Source: Saprospiraceae bacterium (lineage in GTDB: Bacteria > Bacteroidota > Bacteroidia > Chitinophagales > Saprospiraceae). Taken from it: a stretch of 64,000 nt of DNA. Below the pieces are notes generated by a model. It had not been told where the DNA came from, ran no database searches, and saw only the letters and a list, made by a program, of their open reading frames with translations. Location: positions 31,373 through 95,372 of the forward strand of contig JAEUUU010000031.1 in the NCBI GenBank assembly GCA_016787345.1, read 5' to 3'. Both the position numbers and the translations under genes were made by a program. Positions 39,886-51,651 of this stretch are shown piece by piece (the first letter of the stretch is position 1; each line of letters begins with the position of its first letter).

Positions 39886-42324
39886 ATGATCAACATAAAA
39901 AACATTCTACCCCTTCTATTGCTCCTCACTTGTCTGGCCGCCCCGGCCTCGGCGCAATCGCTGCAGCGCGCCCGCACGGCGATGGACGAGCTCGACTTTA
40001 TGACCGCCATTCAGGAGTACCAGTTGTTGCTGCAACGCGAAGACAATCCGGAGGCCAAAATCAACCTGGCAGAATGTTACCGGAAGATCAACGATACCGA
40101 CAACGCCGAATACTGGTATGCACAGGTCGTCGTATTGCCACAGGCCAAAAGCATCCACTACCTCTACTACGGCATGATGCTGCAGGCCAATGGCAAATGC
40201 CCGGAGGCCAAGCCCTGGTACAAAAAATTTGTGGACGAACGCCCCGACGACGCGCGCGCTGCCAACCTTTTGCGCGCCTGCGAACTCGAAGGTGAATTGA
40301 TGCGCAAAAACGCGGGTATTTACACGATTGCCCAACTTCCCGTCAATAGCAGCGCCGACGACTATGGCCCCGCCATTTGGGGCAACCAACTCGTTTTTGC
40401 CAGCGACCGCGACCAGGGTACCTACCTGCGTCGAACCAGTATGTGGACGGGCAACCCGTTCTCCGAATTGTATGCCATACGTTTCGACTCCAGTGGGAGC
40501 CAGGGCGACCCGGGGCAGTTTGTCTATCAATCTGCCGAAAAATTTTCCTCGGGCCTGAACGGAAAATTCAACGAAGCGGCCGCGACGTTCTCCGCCGATG
40601 GCGAAACGGTGTATTTCACCCGAAACAATTACCTCGAAGGGCGTATCGGCAAAAGCGAAGACGGGCTGATGAAACTGAAAATATTTTCCGGCCACGCCGC
40701 GCCCAACGGCGGCTGGACCAACCTCCAGGCCCTGCCTTTCTGCTCCGACGAATTCACCTGCGCCCATCCCAGCTTGTCGAAAGACGGCAAACGCCTGTTT
40801 TTTACCAGCAATATGCCCGGTGGGTACGGCGGCATGGACCTCTACGTCAGCGCCTTCGAAGGCGGACGTTGGGGGCCACCGCTGAACCTGGGCCCGGTGG
40901 TGAATACCGAAGGCAATGAAATTTTCCCCTTTATTGATCCGAACAACCGCCTCTATTTCGCCTCCAACGGGCATATCGGCCTCGGCGGGCTCGATATTTT
41001 TTACACAACGGAAAAAAACGACGCCGCCTGGAACCTGCCCGCCAACCTGGGTTATCCGGTCAATTCCACCCGCGACGACTTTGGCATCTGTTTCGGCCCC
41101 GATCTGAGCTGGGGGTTTTTCAGTTCCGACCGCGACGGCGGCACGGGCCGCGACGACCTTTACGGTTTCAAAAAAAGTGCCGTGGCCGTCGAAATACAGG
41201 TTGCCGACGCGCTTACCGGCCAGGCTTTACCCGGCGCATTGCTGACCGACAGCCGGAGCGGCCACACCTACACTGCCGGCGCCGACGGCCGGCTAGCCTT
41301 CGATCTCAAAACGGGCGAATGTGTCGAATTCAGCGCAGCCAAAACTGGATACGACGCAGGCAAAGGTGAAATCTGCACCCATCAGGCTACACCGGGGTCA
41401 ACGCTTGTCCTACAAATTTCGCTCGAAAAACAAGCCAAATACACTATTTCCGGCATCGTTTTCGACATGCTCGACGGGCTTCCCGCACAAGGCGCACAGG
41501 TATACCTGAGCAACGTATGCGGCCGCCCCTCTCCGCCACCTTTTATCACCGGCGCTGATGGCCGCTACCGTTTCCGCGTCGATAAAGACTGTTGTTACAC
41601 CGTCAAAGCCACGCAGAACGGCTATATCGCCGGGGTCAGCACCGAACTTTGCACCCAGGGCCTCGTTGCCGGTTCCAACATCAAAACCAACCTCAACCTG
41701 CTGCCCTACGGCCCCGACGTACTGGCCGGCACGCCCGATCCCTCGGTCCGGCCGGTATACGATCCGCTTTCCGGGCTATACGAAAACCCCGACGGCACCC
41801 CGGCCGACGCCGAGTTGGCCGAGGGGCTCACCCTGCGCGAAGGTATTTTGTACGACAACGGCGTGCCTACCCTGCCCAGTGCCGCCGACTGGCAATCGGC
41901 CCCCACCGGCGAGGGCTTTTTGTTAAATGTCTACTACGATTTCGATCAGGCCAATATGCGGGAAGAATCGATGCCCGAACTCCAGAAGTTGCTGCGCATG
42001 TTGAGCGACAACCCGGAATTCAAGGTAGAAGTCGCCGCGCATACCGATACCCAGGGCTCGGACGAATACAACCTGTTGCTCTCCCAGCGCCGCGCCGAAG
42101 CCGTGGTCACCTGGCTCATGCGGCAGGGCATCCAGCGCGACCGGTTGCTGGCGCGCGGCTACGGCGAAACCCGCCCCGTGCGCCCCTGCTCCGATGCCGT
42201 TCCTTGCTCGGAAGTGGACCATCAGATGAACCGGCGGACAGAGTTTCATATTCTGGAAGTACAACCAGTACGGGAAATAACGGCGCCCAAGGCCAAAAAA
42301 GAAGGAAAAGACGCGCCGTTTTAA
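39886..42324 (+). CDS. PorE-like OmpA-family protein (TPR, PD40, CRD, OmpA)
   Basis: An 812-aa periplasmic protein with signal peptide (1-24). Domain order: TPR-like helices (~25-130, 'AMDELDFMTAIQEYQLLLQR'), WD40-like PD40 propeller (~150-430, 'ADGETVYFTRNNY', 'SKDGKRLFFTSNMPGGYGG'), carboxypeptidase-regulatory beta domains (~440-620, 'ISGIVFDMLDGLPAQGAQVYL'), and OmpA_C peptidoglycan-binding domain (~685-800, 'VYYDFDQANMREESMPELQ', 'AHTDTQGSDEYNLLLSQRRAEAV'). This order matches PorE, which links T9SS outer-membrane parts to peptidoglycan. Cotranscribed with the PorP/SprF gene (6-base gap), supporting a joint complex. Confidence 0.92.
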   Translation: MINIKNILPLLLLLTCLAAPASAQSLQRARTAMDELDFMTAIQEYQLLLQREDNPEAKINLAECYRKINDTDNAEYWYAQVVVLPQAKSIHYLYYGMMLQANGKCPEAKPWYKKFVDERPDDARAANLLRACELEGELMRKNAGIYTIAQLPVNSSADDYGPAIWGNQLVFASDRDQGTYLRRTSMWTGNPFSELYAIRFDSSGSQGDPGQFVYQSAEKFSSGLNGKFNEAAATFSADGETVYFTRNNYLEGRIGKSEDGLMKLKIFSGHAAPNGGWTNLQALPFCSDEFTCAHPSLSKDGKRLFFTSNMPGGYGGMDLYVSAFEGGRWGPPLNLGPVVNTEGNEIFPFIDPNNRLYFASNGHIGLGGLDIFYTTEKNDAAWNLPANLGYPVNSTRDDFGICFGPDLSWGFFSSDRDGGTGRDDLYGFKKSAVAVEIQVADALTGQALPGALLTDSRSGHTYTAGADGRLAFDLKTGECVEFSAAKTGYDAGKGEICTHQATPGSTLVLQISLEKQAKYTISGIVFDMLDGLPAQGAQVYLSNVCGRPSPPPFITGADGRYRFRVDKDCCYTVKATQNGYIAGVSTELCTQGLVAGSNIKTNLNLLPYGPDVLAGTPDPSVRPVYDPLSGLYENPDGTPADAELAEGLTLREGILYDNGVPTLPSAADWQSAPTGEGFLLNVYYDFDQANMREESMPELQKLLRMLSDNPEFKVEVAAHTDTQGSDEYNLLLSQRRAEAVVTWLMRQGIQRDRLLARGYGETRPVRPCSDAVPCSEVDHQMNRRTEFHILEVQPVREITAPKAKKEGKDAPF

Positions 42325-42337
42325 AACATGACGAGAT

Positions 42338-43321
42338 TCAAATCGCCGCTTTTACCCGCTCCATCTCTTCTTTCGACGAGTACTGCCCGTCGACAAATGC
42401 CTTTTTGATCTCCATTATCGAGTGCAACGACCGTCTGTCGGGCGACACATAGTGCGGGTCGGCGCCTTTCTCAAGCAACATCAGGCAAAGGTCGTAACGC
42501 CCCCGATGGGCCGCCCACATGAGAGCGGAAGTGCCTTTGAAATCACCGTCGCGCGGTTTTATGGCGTTTGGGTCGGCGCCATAATCGAGTAGCAGCCGAA
42601 TACAATCGCGGGCGCCATAGGCCGATTCCATAGCTTCAAATAGAATGGGGACCTGATGGGGCTTGCCTGAGCCATAATCGTAGCCCCGGGCATTGGGATC
42701 AGCGCCGAGGTCAAGTAAAAATTTCAACATCTCCGGGTTGCCCGAACTGGCGGCGCCGACGTGAAGCGGCGCATGATCGGGATAAGGGCTCGTGGTGGCA
42801 ATCCCGGCGTCGAGCAACATCCGGATGCACTCGTACCGGGCTGGATTGGCCGGCGTAGTGAATCGCATTGCCCAATCGACGGCATTCTGGTACAGCGGAT
42901 AGCCGTATTCGGGGTCTTTCAGCCGTCCGGCGAGCGATTCGATCAAGCGGCGTAGCTTGTCGGTATCGGTTTTAAATATCGCCCAGGCAAGTCGGTTCTG
43001 ATCGGGGTCTTCGTACAAACGCTGAGGTTTGATGATCGATTTCAGCCGGCTATACAGTTTACTTACTACAGGAATCAACCTAAACCCCAGCAGCGGCACG
43101 ACAATCAGACCGAATGCAATGTATTTGGGCAAATCATACGGCAGCAGGTTGAGGATGAGCAGAACAACCAGCGCTATGATCGCCAGATAATAAATGGCCT
43201 GCCCGATCCCCCGTCCGGCGGCATCGCCCCCGTTTCGGCGCGGTTGAATCGTTTCGGCGCCGACAAGGAAGGCCAGGATGGCGACGACAAGCCAGTTAAA
43301 GAAGAGGATGAATTTGAGCAT
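42338..43321 (-). CDS. Ankyrin-repeat membrane protein
   Basis: A 327-aa protein with three N-terminal TM segments ('FILFFNWLVVAILAFLVGAE', 'AIYYLAIIALVVLLILNLL', 'YIAFGLIVVPLLGF') and a C-terminal ankyrin domain of at least four repeats ('DHAPLHVGAASSGNPEMLKFLLDLGADPNARG', with 'TSALMWAAHRGRYDLCLMLLEKGADPHY'). Ankyrin repeats mediate protein contacts. It follows carB by 12 bases and may be in its transcript, though no functional link is evident. Partner unknown. Confidence 0.85.
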   Translation of the reverse strand: MLKFILFFNWLVVAILAFLVGAETIQPRRNGGDAAGRGIGQAIYYLAIIALVVLLILNLLPYDLPKYIAFGLIVVPLLGFRLIPVVSKLYSRLKSIIKPQRLYEDPDQNRLAWAIFKTDTDKLRRLIESLAGRLKDPEYGYPLYQNAVDWAMRFTTPANPARYECIRMLLDAGIATTSPYPDHAPLHVGAASSGNPEMLKFLLDLGADPNARGYDYGSGKPHQVPILFEAMESAYGARDCIRLLLDYGADPNAIKPRDGDFKGTSALMWAAHRGRYDLCLMLLEKGADPHYVSPDRRSLHSIMEIKKAFVDGQYSSKEEMERVKAAI

Positions 43322-43333
43322 AATCTGTATACC

Positions 43334-46171
<2,838 letters not shown>

Positions 46172-46192
46172 GAGTGCGTAGAGTTTTCAACC

Positions 46193-46264
46193 TTAAAAAA
46201 ATGCCGGAAACCGGGCAAAAGACCCGGTTTCCGGCATTTTCGAAAAAGAACACGTTCGTTTCAT
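46193..46264 (-). CDS. Possible 23-aa leader peptide upstream of carB
   Basis: ATG at 46264 to TAA at 46195-46193, encoding MKRTCSFSKMPETGSFARFP then AFF. It spans the 18-bp hairpin and ends in its U-tract, as transcription-attenuation leader peptides do. The stretch SFARFPAFF is Phe-rich; two Arg are present elsewhere. It may be coincidental because the frame is short. No SD is visible. Confidence 0.3.
   Translation of the reverse strand: MKRTCSFSKMPETGSFARFPAFF
46195..46240 (-). terminator. 18-bp stem terminator-like hairpin in the carB leader
   Basis: The arms 46198-46215 and 46223-46240 pair perfectly around a 7-base loop. Read on the carB strand, the stem ends in a run of T (46201-46195). 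It lies between the divergent carB and histidine-kinase genes, upstream of both starts, so it cannot end either gene's own transcript; in the carB direction it would act as an attenuator. The + strand reading also has a T4 run. Confidence 0.8.
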
Positions 46265-46272
46265 TTCGGGAT

Positions 46273-46280
46273 GCAAAGGT
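46273..46280 (-). promoter_or_regulatory. Candidate -7 element (TACCTTTG) of carB
   Basis: The complement of 46273-46280 reads TACCTTTG, an exact TAnnTTTG match about 100 bases upstream of the carB ATG, placing the hairpin inside the leader. No TTG at 19-base spacing. Confidence 0.4.
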
Positions 46281-46377
46281 AGAACGCCCCCCTGTATTTT
46301 TATAAAATCTTTACACCGCACCTTTATCTTTTTATCTGGCATTTATACCGGTCCGCGCACCTTTGCCCTATAAACCA

Positions 46378-47460
46378 ATGCGTATGCAAGCGCTTCAAAC
46401 CATCGTCAACGACAAAAAGCAGTACTGGATCAGCATCGTGGCCGTGATTCTGGTCGCTGCCGCCTGCCGGCCGCTGGCCGACTGGATCGGTTACCGGACC
46501 GTTTCGCTGATTCTGTTGCTGACAGTCTCCGTACTGGCTATGCGGATGAGCATCGGACCGGTGCTCACAGCGGCCGTACTGAGCGCATTCATCTGGGATT
46601 TCTTCTTCATTCCCCCTCATTTTACTTTTATTGTCGACAATGCCGAGGATGCGCTCATGCTGGTGATGTATTTTATCATAGCCCTGCTCAACGGCGTGCT
46701 CACCCATGAGATCAAAAATTTTGAAAAAATCGCCCGCCAGAAAGAAGACAAAGAGACGACGCTGCAACTGTACAATACCCTGTTTAACTCCATTTCACAC
46801 GAATTGCGCACCCCCGTGGCGACAATCTGGGCGGCTTCCGACAACCTGCTGAACGACAAACAGGCCTGGCGCGAAGACGACCGACGCAAGATGACCGAAG
46901 AGATTCACTTCGCCGCCGAGCGCCTCAACCGACTGATCGACAACCTGTTGAACATGTCGCGCCTCGAATCAGGCCATATCGTGCTGCGCTGGAAATGGTG
47001 CGACGTTGGCGAATTGCTCAACAGCGCCATTCACCGGCTTAAAGAAGACCTGCAAAGCCGGCGTATCATTTTAACCCTCCCGGAGCAACTCCCGCTGGTC
47101 CGGCTCGATTTTAATCTGATGGAACAGGTGGTGTTCAATATTTTGCACAATGCAGCCATGTACACGCCCGACGGCACCACCATTCACATCGAAGCGGAGT
47201 ACGACGGGGCGTATTTAATCCTGCACATTTACGACAACGGGCCGGGGTTTGAAGAAGACGATCTGGATCATGTGTTCGACAAATTTTTCCGTGCCAAAGG
47301 TTCCAAACCGGGCGGCACCGGGCTCGGCCTCTCCATCGTTCGAGGTTTTGTGGAAGCGCACCACGGCGTTGTGCAGGTGGGCAACCGGCCGAACGGCGGC
47401 GCCGATTTTGTCCTGAAAATCCCGACGGGGCACCTTTACCCGCCCACCCAAAGCGAATAA
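46378..47460 (+). CDS. KdpD-like sensor histidine kinase (lacks the N-terminal KdpD/USP part)
   Basis: A 360-aa kinase: DUF4118-type four-TM region (~20-115, 'WISIVAVILVAAACRPLADWIGYRTVSLILLL', then 'FIWDFFFIPPHFTFIVDNAEDALML', the KdpD signature), short linker, HisKA with 'FNSISHELRTPVATIWAASDNLL' (phospho-His), and HATPase ('NILHNAAMYTPDGTTI', 'YDNGPGFEEDDLDHVFDKFF', 'GGTGLGLSIV'). The large cytosolic N-terminal KdpD sensor and USP domains are missing, so the signal is read by the membrane/GAF-less core only. It heads a KdpE-like regulator and kup. ATG at 46378 is the first ATG of the frame. Confidence 0.92.
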   Translation: MRMQALQTIVNDKKQYWISIVAVILVAAACRPLADWIGYRTVSLILLLTVSVLAMRMSIGPVLTAAVLSAFIWDFFFIPPHFTFIVDNAEDALMLVMYFIIALLNGVLTHEIKNFEKIARQKEDKETTLQLYNTLFNSISHELRTPVATIWAASDNLLNDKQAWREDDRRKMTEEIHFAAERLNRLIDNLLNMSRLESGHIVLRWKWCDVGELLNSAIHRLKEDLQSRRIILTLPEQLPLVRLDFNLMEQVVFNILHNAAMYTPDGTTIHIEAEYDGAYLILHIYDNGPGFEEDDLDHVFDKFFRAKGSKPGGTGLGLSIVRGFVEAHHGVVQVGNRPNGGADFVLKIPTGHLYPPTQSE

Positions 47461-47475
47461 CAAGCCGTCCATACC

Positions 47476-48159
47476 ATGACGCCTGCTCATATCCTTATCA
47501 TCGACGACGAGTCTGCCATCCGGAAACTGCTGGAAATCACGCTGCATGCCAACGCATACAAAACGACCGCGGCAGGCGCCGCCGCCGAAGGATTGCAAGC
47601 CGCCGCCATGCACCAGCCCGACCTGATTCTGCTCGATCTCGGATTGCCGGATGAAGACGGCCAGGACGTGCTGGTCAAATTGCGGGAATGGTACCAAAAC
47701 CCCGTTATCATCCTTTCCGTGCGCGATACCGAAGACGACATCGTGCAGGCCCTCGACAACGGCGCCAACGATTACCTGACCAAACCTTTCCGGGCAGGCG
47801 AATTGCTGGCGCGCATCCGCTCGGCGTTGCGGCTGTCGCAAAATGCCGGGCAGGAAGTCGTTCAAACCTTCGGGGCGCTCAGCATCGACCACGCGGGCCG
47901 AACCATCCGCAAAAACAATGAAGCACTGAAACTGACCTCCACCGAATACGCCCTTTTGTCGCTTTTTATGCGCAACGAGGGCAAAGTGCTCACCCACGCC
48001 TTTATCCTGCGCGAGGTGTGGGGCCCCGGATACATTGCGCAAACCCAGTACCCGAGGGTTTTTGTAGGCCAGCTGCGCAAAAAAATAGAAGACGACCCCA
48101 ATGAACCCAGGTATATCGTAACCGAATCGGGCATCGGCTACCGCTTTGTCGGCGGCTGA
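47476..48159 (+). CDS. KdpE-like OmpR-family response regulator
   Basis: A 227-aa protein: receiver domain (~5-118, 'ILIIDDESAIRKLLEITL', phospho-Asp in 'LILLDLGLPDEDGQD', 'DYLTKPFRAGELLARI') and winged HTH (~130-225, 'LTSTEYALLSLFMRNEGKVLTHAFILREVWG', 'GIGYRF'). Fifteen bases after the kinase gene and 30 bases before kup, so all three form one unit; K+ supply is the expected signal. Confidence 0.93.
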   Translation: MTPAHILIIDDESAIRKLLEITLHANAYKTTAAGAAAEGLQAAAMHQPDLILLDLGLPDEDGQDVLVKLREWYQNPVIILSVRDTEDDIVQALDNGANDYLTKPFRAGELLARIRSALRLSQNAGQEVVQTFGALSIDHAGRTIRKNNEALKLTSTEYALLSLFMRNEGKVLTHAFILREVWGPGYIAQTQYPRVFVGQLRKKIEDDPNEPRYIVTESGIGYRFVGG

Positions 48160-48189
48160 GCGCAACACTCCATTTTCACTCGCTTTTTT

Positions 48190-50130
48190 ATGAAAAACCA
48201 CGTCCCTACCCGGGTGACGACAGGCACCCTTTTGGTCGCACTCGGCATTATTTACGGCGATATCGGCACCAGTCCGCTTTACGTGCTCAAAGCTATCGTC
48301 GGCGACCGGCCGATCGGCGAAGCCCTCGTTTACGGGGGTATTTCCTGCGTATTCTGGACGCTTGTGTTCCAGACGACCATCAAGTACATCGTGCTCACCC
48401 TGATGGCCGACAACCACGGCGAGGGTGGTATTTTTTCCCTTTACGCCCTGGTACGCCGTTTCGGCAAAGGCTCGCTGATCGTACCCACCATCCTGGGCGC
48501 CACCACACTGCTGGCCGACGGCATGATTACGCCGCCTATTTCCGTGGCATCGGCAGTGGAGGGGCTCGAACTCGTCATGCCGCATTTGCCCACGGTACCC
48601 ATCGTGGTGGTCATTTTGTCGGCCCTGTTCTTTTTTCAGCGTTTCGGCACGCAACTGGTTGGCGGCACTTTCGGACCGATCATGGTCGTGTGGTTCGGCA
48701 TGTTGTTTACCCTGGGGTTTTATCAAATTCTGGCGCATCCGGGTATTATTCATGCCCTGAATCCCTATTACGCGTATAATTTGCTGGTCAATTATCCGCA
48801 CGGTTTCTGGCTGCTGGGCGGCGTGTTTTTGTGCACCACCGGCGCCGAAGCGCTCTATTCCGACCTGGGGCATTGCGGCCGAAAAAACATCCGGATTACC
48901 TGGGTATTTGTCAAAATCGCACTGCTGGTCAATTATATGGGACAGGCTGCCTGGTTGCTCACGGAGGGCGGGCATACGCTCGAGGGCCGCAATCCTTTTT
49001 ATGAAATCATGCCGCAATGGTTCATCTGGCCCGGTATCGTGATCGCCACACTGGCCACGATCATCGCTTCGCAGGCGCTCATCAGCGGTTCTTACACGCT
49101 CATCAGCGAGGCCATGAGCATGAACTTCTGGCCCCGCGTGGCCGTGCGCAACCCGACAGAACTGAAAGGCCAGATCTACATCCCATCGGTGAACACGATG
49201 TTGTGGGCCGGCTGCGTCGGCATGATCCTGTATTTTCAAAATTCGACCAACATGGAGGCCGCCTACGGCTTCTCCATTACCGTTGCGATGCTGATGACGA
49301 CCTTCCTGCTGGGTTACTTTTTGTTGTACGTCAGAAAATGGCCCGCTTTGCTGGTGTACGCCGTTATCCCGGTTTTTGTCTTTATCGAAATCGCGTTTTT
49401 TATCGCCAATGCCGCCAAGGCAGGAGAAGCCAAGCCGGTGATTCTGGTAGCCATCGGCGTATTTTCCACCATGTACGTCTGGTATTTTGCCCGAAAGATC
49501 AACAACCGGCTGGTGCGCTTTGTCAGGTTAAAAAACTACCTCAACCTCATCAGCGAACTCAGCAGCGACGACGCGATTCCCAAATTTTCAACCCACCTCA
49601 TTTACCTCACCAAAGCCAACCAACTGGGCGAAGTGGAGGAAAAAATCATCAAATCCATTTTTTCCAAAAAACCCAAACGCGCCGATGTGTACTGGTTTCT
49701 GCACATTCACCGCACCGACGATCCCTATACCCTGAACTATCAGGTGGAAGAACTGCTGGACGATAAAGTGATCAAAATCAACATCAACACCGGCTTCAGG
49801 GTGCAGCCGAGGGTGGAACTTTATTTCAAAAAAATCGTGCAGGACCTCGTAGCCAACCGCGAACTCAACCTGCACATCCGCCCCGACGGCTCAACGCGCT
49901 ACAACCCCGAGCCCGATTTCAAATTCGTGGTGATCGAAAAATTTCTCTCGGTCGAAAACGAATTCAACCTGCGCGACGGCCTTTTGCTCAATTCTTACTT
50001 CTGGCTCAAACGCTTTGGCCAGTCGGATGAAAAAGCCTTCGGGCTGGACAAAAGCGACGTAGTCGTGGAGCAAATTCCGCTGGTGTATCAGCCGGTGGGA
50101 GAAATTGAGTTGGGGCGGGTGACGAGGTAA
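48190..50130 (+). CDS. kup: Kup-type potassium transporter
   Basis: A 646-aa protein with 12 TM helices and a cytosolic C-terminal part. Signatures: 'LGIIYGDIGTSPLYVLKAI', 'DNHGEGGIFSLYALVRR', 'LLADGMITPPISVASAVEGL', 'TGAEALYSDLGHCGRKNI', 'ASQALISGSYTLISEAM'. Kup imports K+ with protons. It is directly downstream of KdpDE-like genes and appears to replace KdpFABC as the regulated output; no kdpFABC genes are in the window. Length typical. Confidence 0.95.
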   Translation: MKNHVPTRVTTGTLLVALGIIYGDIGTSPLYVLKAIVGDRPIGEALVYGGISCVFWTLVFQTTIKYIVLTLMADNHGEGGIFSLYALVRRFGKGSLIVPTILGATTLLADGMITPPISVASAVEGLELVMPHLPTVPIVVVILSALFFFQRFGTQLVGGTFGPIMVVWFGMLFTLGFYQILAHPGIIHALNPYYAYNLLVNYPHGFWLLGGVFLCTTGAEALYSDLGHCGRKNIRITWVFVKIALLVNYMGQAAWLLTEGGHTLEGRNPFYEIMPQWFIWPGIVIATLATIIASQALISGSYTLISEAMSMNFWPRVAVRNPTELKGQIYIPSVNTMLWAGCVGMILYFQNSTNMEAAYGFSITVAMLMTTFLLGYFLLYVRKWPALLVYAVIPVFVFIEIAFFIANAAKAGEAKPVILVAIGVFSTMYVWYFARKINNRLVRFVRLKNYLNLISELSSDDAIPKFSTHLIYLTKANQLGEVEEKIIKSIFSKKPKRADVYWFLHIHRTDDPYTLNYQVEELLDDKVIKININTGFRVQPRVELYFKKIVQDLVANRELNLHIRPDGSTRYNPEPDFKFVVIEKFLSVENEFNLRDGLLLNSYFWLKRFGQSDEKAFGLDKSDVVVEQIPLVYQPVGEIELGRVTR

Positions 50131-50203
50131 AGGGCTTCATTTTTGAAAAATTGTTAGTATTGTGGCCGTTCTGTTTATCAAACTACCCGGTCCTGTCACT
50201 ACC

Positions 50204-51649
50204 ATGAAAAAATGTCTGCTCTTCTTCTGGCTGGCGTTGTGCTCCGCAACACTCCCCGCCCAAAACCTCATCACCTCCACTTTCCTGGGTTCCAAAACCC
50301 AGGCGCAGCTCACGTCGGAGTTCAACGTGCCGTTTATCCAGTTTGGCGCGCGGTACTACCGGGTCTCTTACACAACGCTGAATCTTGAAGGCGTGACCGA
50401 CACCGTGTCGGGGCTGATTATCGTGCCCGATAACGCGTCGAAGGTTTATCCGCGCCTCCTGTACCAGCACGGAACCTCGGGCAACAAGCAGGACGTGCCC
50501 TCGGTCAACGTGCTGCAAGGCGGCGAAGGCCGCATCGGCTGGCTGTTTGCCGGACTGGGTTACGTATCGCTCATGCCCGACTACCTCGGACTGGGCGTGT
50601 CCGACGACGTGTTCCACCCCTACGTGCATGCTGCGAGCGAGGCCTCGGTGGCGATTGATATGCTGCGGGCGCTGCCGGCGTTCGAAGCGCAGTATCAGAT
50701 ACACACCAACGAACAATTGTTCCTCACCGGCTACTCCCAGGGCGGTCATGCCGCTATGGCCCTGCATCGGGAGATCGAGACCAATCTGCCCGGCGAATTT
50801 ACAGTTACCGCCGCCGCACCCATGTCGGGGCCGTACAGCATCGGCGATGTGATGCGCAGCCTGATCCTGTCGAACGACGTTTATTATTACCCGGCTTACA
50901 TCCCGAATACCGCGCTTTCCTACCAGACGGTGTACGGCACGATATTCAATGAGCTCGGCGATATATTCAAGCCGGCTTACGCCGCGCCGATCCAGCAGTT
51001 TTACGACGGTGTCATCGACCTGAGCGAGCTCAATGAAACCCTGATCAACCTGCTGATCGACAACGAAGGCGCCTGCATCCCGACCAAAATGATCCAGCCC
51101 GACGTGCTCGCCGCCGTACAGAGCAACCCCGATCACCCGATCAATATCGCCCTGCGCGACAACGACGTGTACCACTGGGCGCCCCAGGCGCCAACCCGCC
51201 TGTTTTATTGCATGGCCGACGACCAAGTGCCCTTTGAAAACAGCCTGCTCGCCCGCGATACCATGGTCGCCCGGGGGGCGGCCGATCTGATCGCCAACGA
51301 CGTAAGCCCGACTTCCGACCACGGCGGCTGCGTGGTGCCCGCGCTGACGCAGACCCTGTTCTTTTTCCTTGTTTATCAACAAATTGAAACCTACTCCTCG
51401 GCAACGGAACCCGATGCCCAGCGCCTGGTTTTGTCGCCCAACCCGGCCGGCTCCTCGGTACAATTTGAAAACGCCGACGAGCGGGCCCTGCTCAACATTT
51501 TCACCTCGGAGGGTCGCCTTTGTTTTGAAAAAAGACTGACCGTCGGCACACAGCGCATCGAGGTGCAAGACTGGCCGGAGGGCGTGTATTTTGTTCAAAT
51601 TCAATCGGCTGGTTCAACCCGGGTCGGCAAACTTTACATCCAGCATTGA
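50204..51649 (+). CDS. Secreted alpha/beta hydrolase (secretory-lipase-like) with type A T9SS tail
   Basis: A 481-aa exported enzyme with signal peptide (ending LPAQ). Alpha/beta hydrolase motifs: 'PRLLYQHGTSGNKQD' (oxyanion region), 'YVSLMPDYLGLGVSD', nucleophile Ser in 'LFLTGYSQGGHAAMAL' (GxSxG), acid Asp in 'FYCMADDQVPFENS', His in 'PTSDHGGCV'. A C-terminal type A sorting domain ('LVLSPNPAGSSVQFEN', 'WPEGVYFVQIQSAG') marks it as T9SS cargo. Lipase, esterase or peptidase substrate is not determined. The SnoaL-like gene follows after 2 bases. Confidence 0.88.
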   Translation: MKKCLLFFWLALCSATLPAQNLITSTFLGSKTQAQLTSEFNVPFIQFGARYYRVSYTTLNLEGVTDTVSGLIIVPDNASKVYPRLLYQHGTSGNKQDVPSVNVLQGGEGRIGWLFAGLGYVSLMPDYLGLGVSDDVFHPYVHAASEASVAIDMLRALPAFEAQYQIHTNEQLFLTGYSQGGHAAMALHREIETNLPGEFTVTAAAPMSGPYSIGDVMRSLILSNDVYYYPAYIPNTALSYQTVYGTIFNELGDIFKPAYAAPIQQFYDGVIDLSELNETLINLLIDNEGACIPTKMIQPDVLAAVQSNPDHPINIALRDNDVYHWAPQAPTRLFYCMADDQVPFENSLLARDTMVARGAADLIANDVSPTSDHGGCVVPALTQTLFFFLVYQQIETYSSATEPDAQRLVLSPNPAGSSVQFENADERALLNIFTSEGRLCFEKRLTVGTQRIEVQDWPEGVYFVQIQSAGSTRVGKLYIQH

Positions 51650-51651
51650 CC

